Origin: an alpha proteobacterium L41A
Lineage (GTDB): Bacteria; Pseudomonadota; Alphaproteobacteria; Caulobacterales; Caulobacteraceae
Reading direction: 5' to 3'
DNA length: 33,808 bases
Assembly: GCA_000335735.1 (NCBI GenBank)
Contig: AMYY01000030.1
Coordinates: 1-33,808 of the forward strand
The notes below the pieces were generated by a model. It was given only the letters and a program-made list of their open reading frames with translations. It was not told the DNA's origin and ran no database searches. The position numbers and the translations under genes were made by a program. This document shows positions 21,727 through 28,058 of the stretch, piece by piece. The number at the start of each line of letters is the position of its first letter. Within the stretch, counting starts at the first letter, position 1.

Positions 21727-22893
21727 ATGGAGCGTCTGCGCTTCGATCCCCGCACCGACTGGGACGCCAAGGCCGAGGAACTCGGCTTCACTTGGCGCCA
21801 CACCGACGGCAAACCCTATTGGGACGAGACGGCGGCCTATGCTTTTTCGCTGGCCGAGATCGAGGACGGGATCGAAGCGCCGACCGAGGAATTGCACGGT
21901 CTGTGTCTGGAGCTGGTCAACGAGGCCGTTCAGTCCGAGCGGCTGATGGAGCAGCTCGATATCCCAGAAGCTATGCGGGACTATGTGGCCGACAGCTGGA
22001 AGCGGGGCGACCCGTCCCTCTATGGCCGGTTCGACTTCGCCTATGATGGGACGGGGCCGGCCAAGCTGTATGAGTACAACGCCGACACCCCGACCAGCAT
22101 CTATGAGACGGCGGTGTTCCAGTGGCTGTGGCTGGAGGACCAGATCAAGGCCGCCGCCCTGCCCGCCGATGCGGATCAGTTCAACAGCCTGCATGAGAAG
22201 CTGGTCGACCGATTCCGCGCCATCTTCCCGGACGGCGGCTTCGTGCATTTCGCCTCGGACGCCGATTTCGTCGAGGACCGCCAGACGGTACGCTTCCTGG
22301 AAGACCTGGCCCAGCAGGCCGGGCTGGAGCCCCAGTTCGTCGCCATCGACCAGATCGGGCTGAACGCCGACGGCCGGTTCGTGGACCACGAGAATTGGAT
22401 CATCCAGGCGATGTTCAAGCTCTATCCGTGGGAGCAGATGCTGCGCGACGACTACGCCGCGCCCCTGCCGACGGCGGACGTGACCGTTCTGGAGCCGGCG
22501 TGGAAGAGCATCCTGTCCAACAAGGCCATCCTGCCGCTGTTGTGGGAGCGGCATGCGGGCCACCCCAACCTTCTGGAAAGCTATTTCGAGGGCGATCCGG
22601 CCGAGGCGGCGCTGGGCTCGTCCTATGTGCGCAAGCCGTTGTTCTCGCGCGAGGGCGACAATGTCGAACTGATCGACCGGGGCGTCAGCGCCGCAGAGGT
22701 GGTGGACGGCGGCTATGGCGAGGGGCGCTACATCCGCCAGGCGCTGTGCGATCCGCCCCTGTTCGACGGCAATCATGTGATCGTCGGGTCGTGGGTCGTG
22801 GGAACCGAACCGGCGGGCATCAGCCTGCGCGAGGACACGGGCCGCATCACGAGAAACACCTCGCGTTTTGTGCCGCACTTCATCCGGGACTAA
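21727..22893 (+). CDS. Glutathionylspermidine synthase-like ATP-grasp ligase (YjfC/YgiC-like)
   Basis: The 388-aa protein matches the ATP-grasp C-terminal half of glutathionylspermidine synthase, without its N-terminal amidase domain. Family motifs include LYGRFDFAYDGTGPAKLYEY followed by NADTPTSIYE, then VRKPLFSREGDNVELI (the ATP-binding KP...REG segment), then VIVGSWVVGTEPAGISLRED and ITRNTSRFVPHFI. Such enzymes use ATP to join a carboxylate to an amine, for example a peptide or polyamine; E. coli YgiC and YjfC show no glutathionylspermidine synthase activity in published tests that I recall. The substrate here is unknown. Context suggests that the product modifies an envelope protein, possibly the DUF1190 lipoprotein. 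It is the last gene of the rightward operon. Confidence 0.92.
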   Translation: MERLRFDPRTDWDAKAEELGFTWRHTDGKPYWDETAAYAFSLAEIEDGIEAPTEELHGLCLELVNEAVQSERLMEQLDIPEAMRDYVADSWKRGDPSLYGRFDFAYDGTGPAKLYEYNADTPTSIYETAVFQWLWLEDQIKAAALPADADQFNSLHEKLVDRFRAIFPDGGFVHFASDADFVEDRQTVRFLEDLAQQAGLEPQFVAIDQIGLNADGRFVDHENWIIQAMFKLYPWEQMLRDDYAAPLPTADVTVLEPAWKSILSNKAILPLLWERHAGHPNLLESYFEGDPAEAALGSSYVRKPLFSREGDNVELIDRGVSAAEVVDGGYGEGRYIRQALCDPPLFDGNHVIVGSWVVGTEPAGISLREDTGRITRNTSRFVPHFIRD

Positions 22894-22903
22894 GGCCGAG
22901 CGG

Positions 22904-22950
22904 GCAACCAAGGCTGGCGACCTTCGTTCTGTCGGCTGACATCAACCGAC
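22904..22950 (+). promoter_or_regulatory. Candidate EcfG-like promoter followed by a 20-bp dyad
   Basis: GCAAC (22904-22908), 16 bases, then CGTT (22925-22928) is one mismatch from GGAAC-N16-CGTT. Downstream, 22931-22950 is a near-symmetric sequence of the form GTCGG-n-TGA-nn-TCA-n-CCGAC, symmetric at 16 of 20 positions. It lies 14 bp before the start codon of the next gene. The dyad could be an operator; the promoter match alone is weak. Confidence 0.35.
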
Positions 22951-22963
22951 AAAGGCCTTTCCC

Positions 22964-23842
22964 ATGCGCAACGTCCGCCTCGCCCTGATCGCCACGACCG
23001 CCCTGACCCTCGCAGGCGGCGCGGCAGTCGCCCAGACGCAATATCCTTCGACGACCCAGGATCGGCTGGGCGCGGTCGTGGGCGCCCTGTTCGGTGATCG
23101 TCTGGGCCTGTCGGCGATGGATCAGGCCTGGCTGCGCGGCGGCCGTCCGCTGCGTGACGGCCAGAGCCAGTTCTCGACCCGCGTGGACGCCAGCGTGCGC
23201 GCCGGCGGCGTCTCCGCCTCGGCCGCCACCCGCCTGCGCGCCGACTATTCGGCCCTGGTCGATCTGGAAAACCGCTACGCCGCAGGCGGCATCTCGGCCC
23301 AGGAACGCGCGGATCTGAACGCCCGTTACACCGCCCTGATCCAGATGCTGGAAGCCGGCGCCTCGGGCTATGCCGACATGGACACCGTGGCCCAGGGCCG
23401 TGCGGACTTCGAAACCCGCGTCAACGCCGCCGTGACCGCGCGCCGCATCACCCGCACCGCGGCGACGCGCCTGAAGTCCGACTATCAAGCCCTGATCCAG
23501 TTGGAGAGCCGCTACAGCGCCGACGGCTCCATCAGCGCCAGCGAGCGCGCCGATCTGGACGCCCGTCTGGACGCTCTGGACCTGCGTGTCGGCGACGGCC
23601 CGGCCGGACAGACGCCGTCGGCCAACCTGCCTGCCCGCACCCGTCTGGCGAACGTGGAAACCGCCCTGACCGCCGCCGAACGCTCAGGCGCCGTCAGCCG
23701 CACAGAGGCCGCCGACATCCGCGTCGAGGCCGGCGATCTGGCCCGCCTCGACGCCGCCTACAGCCGCACCAGCCCCTCGTCGGATGATGCGGCCTACCTC
23801 AGCCGCCGCATCGGCGAACTGGAAATGCGCGTTCGCCGCTAA
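22964..23842 (+). CDS. Periplasmic protein with three helical-hairpin repeats, unknown function
   Basis: The 292-aa product has a signal peptide (about 1-23, ending AVAQ). The rest holds repeated helical pairs. Unit 1 begins QFSTRVDASVRAGGVSASAA, unit 2 begins DFETRVNAAVTARRITRTAA, and both continue TRL-K/R-x-DY-x-ALxxLExRY, then a SAxERADL loop and a second helix. A third unit (about 221-292) is more diverged: NVETALTAAERSGAVSRTEA. I do not recognise a named domain; the pattern resembles small calcium-free EF-like or spectrin-like helical repeats. It may be a structural or stress-related periplasmic protein. It stands alone and is followed by a terminator-like hairpin. Confidence 0.75.
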   Translation: MRNVRLALIATTALTLAGGAAVAQTQYPSTTQDRLGAVVGALFGDRLGLSAMDQAWLRGGRPLRDGQSQFSTRVDASVRAGGVSASAATRLRADYSALVDLENRYAAGGISAQERADLNARYTALIQMLEAGASGYADMDTVAQGRADFETRVNAAVTARRITRTAATRLKSDYQALIQLESRYSADGSISASERADLDARLDALDLRVGDGPAGQTPSANLPARTRLANVETALTAAERSGAVSRTEAADIRVEAGDLARLDAAYSRTSPSSDDAAYLSRRIGELEMRVRR

Positions 23843-23853
23843 GCCTGACCAAA

Positions 23854-23881
23854 GCGTCCCGTGTGATCCGGCACGGGACGC
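23854..23881 (+). terminator. Hairpin after the three-repeat protein gene
   Basis: GCGTCCCGTG (23854-23863) pairs perfectly with 23872-23881 across an 8-base loop, 11 bp after the stop codon. The following bases are only modestly T-rich, so termination may be weak or Rho-assisted. Confidence 0.6.
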
Positions 23882-23987
23882 CTCTCCGGCTACACCTGTG
23901 CATTGGGAGCTCTGATTTCACGGCAGCGCGGAAATGGCGTATGGGCACCCGCAGTCGCCCCTGCATCGCCGGTCAAGCCGCAACCCT

Positions 23988-25019
23988 ATGTCCCTGAACG
24001 CCTCCCGCACGCTGTCCACCGCCCCGATGATGGACTGGACCGATCGGCACTGCCGAGCGTTCCACAGGGCGCTGACGAGTAAGGCGCTGCTTTACACCGA
24101 GATGGTGACGGCGCCGGCGGTGTTGCATGGGGATCGCGAGCGACTGCTGGGGTTCGATGCGCTGGAGCATCCGGTGGCGTTGCAGCTGGGAGGGTCTGAC
24201 CCGACGCAGTTGGCCGAGGCCGCCAAGGTCGGCGAGGCGTTCGGCTATGACGAGATCAATCTGAACGTCGGCTGCCCGTCGGACCGGGTGCAGTCGGGTC
24301 GGTTCGGGGCCTGCCTGATGCGCGAGCCGGAGTTGGTGGCCGACTGTATGGCGGCGATCAAGGGGGCCGTCAGCGTGCCCGCGACCGTCAAATGCCGCAT
24401 CGGCGTGGACGATCAGGATCCGGCCGTCAGCCTGTTTGCCACGGTGGACGCCTGCGCCGCCGTCGGGATCGGGGTCTTCGTCGTCCATGCGCGCAAGGCC
24501 TGGCTGAAGGGGTTGTCGCCCAAGGAGAACCGCGACGTGCCGCCGCTGGACTATGATCTGGTGCGCCGGCTGAAGCGCGAGCGGCCGCATCTGAATATCT
24601 CGATCAATGGCGGCATCGCCTCGATGGACGCCGCCGAGGCGCATTTAACCGAGGTCGACGGCGTCAAGCTGGACGGGGTCATGCTGGGTCGCGCCGCCTA
24701 TCACGAGCCGGCCATCCTGGGTCAGGCGGATCGTCGCCTGTATGGCGAGCCGGCCGAGGACACCGACGCCTTCGCCGCGCTGGAGCGATATCGGCCCTAT
24801 ATGGCCGCGCGTCTGGACGAGGGCGTCGCCCTGCCCGCCATGGCGCGGCACATGCTGGGTCTGATGCACGGCCGGCCGGGCGCGCGGGCGTTCCGTCGCA
24901 TCCTGACGGTCGAGGCGATCAAGCCCGGCGCCGGTCTGGAGGTGCTGGACCGCGCAGCGGAGGCTGTGCGCGAGGCCGAGGCGAGGCGCGATACGGCGCC
25001 CGGCGACTGGGCGGCGTAA
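23988..25019 (+). CDS. dusA: tRNA-dihydrouridine(20/20a) synthase DusA
   Basis: The 343-aa protein has the DusA signature at its start: APMMDWTDRHCRAFHRAL, then LLYTEMV, HPVALQLGGSDP, and INLNVGCPSDRVQSGRFGAC with the catalytic Cys96. VKCRIGVDD and the FMN-binding ISINGGI and VMLGRAAY follow. It reduces uridine to dihydrouridine at positions 20/20a of tRNA using FMN and NADPH. DusB and DusC lack this exact pattern. I chose the ATG at 23988 because DusA proteins begin a few residues before APMMDWTD; an upstream ATG at 23934 would add 18 residues. It is preceded by a hairpin and stands as a single gene. Confidence 0.93.
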   Translation: MSLNASRTLSTAPMMDWTDRHCRAFHRALTSKALLYTEMVTAPAVLHGDRERLLGFDALEHPVALQLGGSDPTQLAEAAKVGEAFGYDEINLNVGCPSDRVQSGRFGACLMREPELVADCMAAIKGAVSVPATVKCRIGVDDQDPAVSLFATVDACAAVGIGVFVVHARKAWLKGLSPKENRDVPPLDYDLVRRLKRERPHLNISINGGIASMDAAEAHLTEVDGVKLDGVMLGRAAYHEPAILGQADRRLYGEPAEDTDAFAALERYRPYMAARLDEGVALPAMARHMLGLMHGRPGARAFRRILTVEAIKPGAGLEVLDRAAEAVREAEARRDTAPGDWAA

Positions 25020-25079
25020 CCCAATCTTCAGAGCTGGCCGGCAAGGTTAAGAGAACCCTGCCGTTCGGACCCGCACGCC

Positions 25080-25748
25080 ATGAAGACCCTGCTGATCGCC
25101 GCCGTCATCGCGACCGCCCTGCCCGCCACGTCAGCCCTGGCGCAGGCTGACGGCCGGTTCGCCGTCGGCGCCCAGGTCGGCACACCGGGCGCAGGCCTGC
25201 AGGCCCAGTTCGCGCTGAGCCCGGTCGTGGTGCTGCGCGGCGGCTATGACGTGCTGAAATGGGATCGGGACCAGACCTACAAGGGCATCGATTACGACGC
25301 CAAGATCGACTTCAAATCGCCGGGCGCCTTTGTGGACCTGCATCCCTTCCGCAACGGTTTTCTGGTCTCGGGCGGGGCCTATTTCGGCGATCGCAAGGTC
25401 GATCTGGATGCGACGCCCACCGGCAACGTCAATGTCGGCGGCGCGACCTTCACCCCGGCCCAGGTCGGGACATTGACCGGCCGCATCGACCTGGAGAGCA
25501 CCGCGCCCTTCATCGGCCTGGGCTATGACAACACCTTTACGCGCGGCGGAAGGCTCGGCTTCCGCATTCTGGCCGGCGCGGCCTTTGGCGATGCGCCGCA
25601 AGTGGATCTAGACGCCCGCGGCGGCACGCTGTCGAACGACCCCACCTTCCGTTCGCGTCTGGATCAGGAAGAGCGTGAGATTCAGGCCGAGGCAGATGAT
25701 TACAAGGTCCTGCCGGTGCTTCAGGCGGGCCTCAACTTCAAGTTCTGA
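25080..25748 (+). CDS. Outer-membrane beta-barrel protein
   Basis: The 222-aa product begins with a clear signal peptide (about 1-21, ending ALAQ). The mature part shows alternating hydrophobic and polar residues in strand-like stretches (FAVGAQVGTPGAGLQAQF, VVVLRGGYDVLKW, GAFVDLHPFRNGFLVSGGAY, PFIGLGYDN, LGFRILAGAAFG) and ends in QAGLNFKF. A terminal Phe is the classic outer-membrane assembly signal. This fits an eight-strand OmpA/OmpW-like barrel with a charged loop near 185-210. Function is unknown. No ribosome site is obvious, and the start follows a TTAAGAGAACC stretch. Confidence 0.82.
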   Translation: MKTLLIAAVIATALPATSALAQADGRFAVGAQVGTPGAGLQAQFALSPVVVLRGGYDVLKWDRDQTYKGIDYDAKIDFKSPGAFVDLHPFRNGFLVSGGAYFGDRKVDLDATPTGNVNVGGATFTPAQVGTLTGRIDLESTAPFIGLGYDNTFTRGGRLGFRILAGAAFGDAPQVDLDARGGTLSNDPTFRSRLDQEEREIQAEADDYKVLPVLQAGLNFKF

Positions 25749-25933
25749 AGCCCAGGGCGTCGTCCCGAAGCGCTCAGACTGGGGATAAATAAGTTATGCA
25801 AAACAGGGCATTAACCTAGAAACAAATCGTAACAGATGGCGCCAAGGCGGGTTTCGCCACTTTCTCGCCACAGGTTAACGCGACAAGGCCAGCGCCGGCG
25901 GCGTTGGGAGCCGGTGTCTCCTGAGCGAAACCC

Positions 25934-26491
25934 ATGATCGGCGCCTCCGCTGCTATCGCCATGCTTTGGGCTGCCGTATCGTCTGTGACGAGCGGGCCTG
26001 TCCCCTACAATGACGTCGTAGCGGCGGATCAAGTCAGGACTGAAACCCCTGCCGCCATCGTCGGTTCCGATGAAGTCGAGACCGCCCTGAGCGCCGAACA
26101 GGCTGAGCTGATGGCCTCTGATCCCGACTGGCGTGCCTCGGCCCGCCTCTATCACGCAGGCGGCGGCGGCGCGACGGGCAACGATTCGCTGGGTTGCCGT
26201 CCGATCGCCATGCGCACCGTCGCGGTCGATCCCCGCGTGATCCCGCGCCGCACCAAGCTGTTCATCCGCGAAACGGTCGGCATGCGTCTGGCCGACGGAA
26301 CCATCCACGACGGCTACTGGTACGCCTCCGACACCGGCGGCGCGATCAAGGGCCAGAAGATCGACCTCTATACCGGCAACGGTCGCGGCTCGATGAACCA
26401 GGCGCAGCGCCTGAACATGCGCACTCTGACCATCGTGGACGCCGGCGATTTCGACGGTTGCCCCCCGGCCTGGACCACCGCTTCCAACTGA
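25934..26491 (+). CDS. Periplasmic 3D-domain protein (MltA-like active-site fold)
   Basis: The 185-aa protein starts with a hydrophobic helix (about 1-20) that may be a signal or anchor. The C-terminal half is a 3D domain named for its three conserved aspartates: VAVDP (Asp99), SDTGG (Asp133) and IDLY (Asp144) in the typical order AVDPRVIPRRTKLFI, then WYASDTGGAIKGQKIDLYTG. Related domains cut glycosidic bonds in peptidoglycan, in the style of MltA or resuscitation-factor-like proteins. The N-terminal stretch has no domain I recognise. A 185-bp region before it is AT-richer than its surroundings (25784-25830) and may hold its promoter. It is followed at once by a strong terminator. Confidence 0.85.
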   Translation: MIGASAAIAMLWAAVSSVTSGPVPYNDVVAADQVRTETPAAIVGSDEVETALSAEQAELMASDPDWRASARLYHAGGGGATGNDSLGCRPIAMRTVAVDPRVIPRRTKLFIRETVGMRLADGTIHDGYWYASDTGGAIKGQKIDLYTGNGRGSMNQAQRLNMRTLTIVDAGDFDGCPPAWTTASN

Positions 26492-26506
26492 TCCGGCCGA
26501 TCATGA

Positions 26507-26543
26507 AAAACGCCGGCTGACCGCGAAGGTCAGCCGGCGTTTT
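26507..26543. terminator. Strong bidirectional intrinsic terminator
   Basis: AAAACGCCGGCTGACC (26507-26522) pairs perfectly with 26528-26543 across the 5-base loop GCGAA. The A-run on one side and T-run on the other make it work on both strands, for the rightward 3D gene and the leftward PPC-like gene, which converge here. Confidence 0.92.
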
Positions 26544-26565
26544 CGTGTCTGATGGCTTACGCCGA

Positions 26566-27456
26566 TCAGTCTAGTTCGGACACTTCCAGCGTCGACTGCA
26601 CCATCGAGCCATTATAGGTGCCGACCCAGATGTCGTAGCGGCCGCTCTGCGGATTGGTGATCGTCACCTTCGGATCGACGCCGCCCGCGCCGTCGTCGTC
26701 GCAGTAGAAGCGGCCGTTGGGCGTATTGATCAGCAGGGTCGTGTCCTCGTCCGCGCGAACGCGGAAGGTCAGATCGGCGTCGCCCGGCTCGAAGAAGATC
26801 TGGATGTCAGGGGCCGAGCTGACCGAACCTTCGCAGCCCGCCTTCGCGGCCGAGGCGGGCGAGGAACCGCCGGCCAGGATCGACTTGGTCCAGGGGTCGG
26901 GCGTGAAGCCGCCGCGCAGATTGGCCGTGCCGTAGTTGGGTTCAAGGTTGATGTTGGGCGCCGCGCCCGCCGTCGTGTCCGTGCCGCCCAGTTCGCTGAT
27001 CTGCAGCGTCGACTGGACCATGTTGTCGTTATAGGTTCCCAGCCAGATGTCGTAGCGACCACTCTCGGGATTGGAGATGGTCACCATCGGGTCCAGGTCG
27101 CCGCCGCTGTCGTCGTCGCAATACCAGCGGCCGCCAGGGCTGTTGACCAGCAGCGTCGTGTCCTCGCTGGCGACCGCCTTGATAGTCAGGTCCAGATCGC
27201 CGGCTTCGAAGTTCAGTTGCAGGTCGGGCGCGGCGCTGACCTTGCCCTCGCAGCCCGACTGAGCGGCCGAGGCGGCGATCGAACCGCCCGCGAGGATGGA
27301 CTTGGTCCAGGGATCGGGCGTGAAGCCGGTCTCCAGCCGAACCGAACCGTAGTTGGGGTCCAGGGTGAAGTCGGGCTTGGCCCCGCTCTTCTGGGCCAGG
27401 CTAACGCCAGGAGCGAGCAGCACGGACGCAGCGGCGATGACGGCGATGGATTTCAT
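26566..27456 (-). CDS. Secreted protein with two PPC-like beta-sandwich repeats
   Basis: The 296-aa product starts at ATG 27456 behind a GGAGGGAG site and has a signal peptide (about 1-22, ending SLAQ). Two repeats of about 125 residues follow. Each has the pattern NYGxxxLxxGFTPDPWTKSI, LAGGS..ASAA..GCEG, APDxQxxFExGDxDLTxxxx, EDTTLLxNxPxGRWYCDDD (F in the second), and NPxSGRYDIWxGTYN. DTTLL, CDDD and the GRYDIWVGTY strand resemble bacterial pre-peptidase C-terminal (PPC) domains, which often bind calcium through acidic loops. No catalytic domain is present, so this is a stand-alone repeat protein. Function is unknown. Confidence 0.78.
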   Translation of the reverse strand: MKSIAVIAAASVLLAPGVSLAQKSGAKPDFTLDPNYGSVRLETGFTPDPWTKSILAGGSIAASAAQSGCEGKVSAAPDLQLNFEAGDLDLTIKAVASEDTTLLVNSPGGRWYCDDDSGGDLDPMVTISNPESGRYDIWLGTYNDNMVQSTLQISELGGTDTTAGAAPNINLEPNYGTANLRGGFTPDPWTKSILAGGSSPASAAKAGCEGSVSSAPDIQIFFEPGDADLTFRVRADEDTTLLINTPNGRFYCDDDGAGGVDPKVTITNPQSGRYDIWVGTYNGSMVQSTLEVSELD

Positions 27457-27539
27457 GTTGCTCCCTCCAGCAGCAGCGGCACCATGCCGCAGGCGGAGGT
27501 TAATCCGTTTCGCCGAACAGTGCAGCTTGAAATACGGTC

Positions 27540-27863
27540 TCAGAAGCGACGCTTGCCTGTCACCGTCTCGAAGAACAGGCGAAAGTCGCCCATCAGGCTC
27601 CACAACGGATATTTGAAGGTCGCGGGCCGGTTCTTTTCGAAGAAGAAATGCCCGACCCAGGCGAAGCCGTAGCCCAGCAGCGGCATGGCCAGCAGCCACC
27701 AGGCGTTCCGCGTCGCCACGAAGGCGACGAAGGCCGAGATCACCAGAAAGGTGCCGACGACGTGGATGCGCCGACACGTCCGGTTGGAATGCTCGTGGAT
27801 GTAATAGGGATAGAAGGCCTCGAACGAGGCGTAACGGCCCTCAGGTGCGGACGGCGTGCTCAT
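27540..27863 (-). CDS. DUF962/Mpo1-like membrane protein
   Basis: The 107-aa product carries the family pattern SFEAFYPYYIHEHSNRTCRR, then IHVVGTFLVISAFVAF, WWLLAMPLLGYGFAWVGHFF, and FEKNRPATFKYPLWSL. His residues in IHEH, RRIH and VGH are the predicted iron ligands of Mpo1, the yeast enzyme that alpha-oxidises 2-hydroxy fatty acids. Two hydrophobic helices place it in the inner membrane. I chose the ATG at 27863, since the family begins near this point; an ATG at 27884 adds seven residues. It is upstream of and codirectional with the PPC-like gene, 83 bp away. Enzymatic activity in bacteria is inferred only. Confidence 0.85.
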   Translation of the reverse strand: MSTPSAPEGRYASFEAFYPYYIHEHSNRTCRRIHVVGTFLVISAFVAFVATRNAWWLLAMPLLGYGFAWVGHFFFEKNRPATFKYPLWSLMGDFRLFFETVTGKRRF

Positions 27864-27906
27864 GGGCGGAGGGTGCGCCAGCATGGCGTAGGTGGCAAGT
27901 CCGCCA

Positions 27907-28053
27907 ATCCTCCCCCGCCTGCGGGGGAGGGGAACCGCGGAGCGGTGGAGGGGGCGAAGGCGAGCGCTACGACAACCGTGTCACACCCGATCCGTATCCG
28001 CCCCCTCCACCCCGCTGCGCGCGGTCCCCCTCCCCCGTTTCACGGGGGAGGAT
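27907..28053. repeat. Palindromic GC-rich intergenic element with a hairpin at each end
   Basis: The left end has CCTCCCCCGC / GCGGGGGAGG (27909-27930), and the right end CCTCCCCCGT / ACGGGGGAGG (28029-28051). The two halves are also complementary to each other (for example GTGGAGGGGGCG against CGCCCCCTCCAC). The element fills the gap between the DUF962 start and the helicase stop codon, ending 5 bp from that stop. It is probably an extragenic repeat family member. Confidence 0.7.
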
Positions 28054-28058
28054 CAAGA

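Noticed and set aside
20797..22911. Long open frame of about 700 codons antisense to the PspA and ATP-grasp genes
   Set aside because: It mirrors two well-supported genes on the other strand, has no recognisable domain, and is typical of GC-rich coding DNA where the antisense frame rarely meets stops.
25749..25933. AT-rich intergenic region as a replication origin or CtrA site
   Set aside because: Only isolated TTAA half-sites and no DnaA boxes are visible, so it is best treated as a promoter region.
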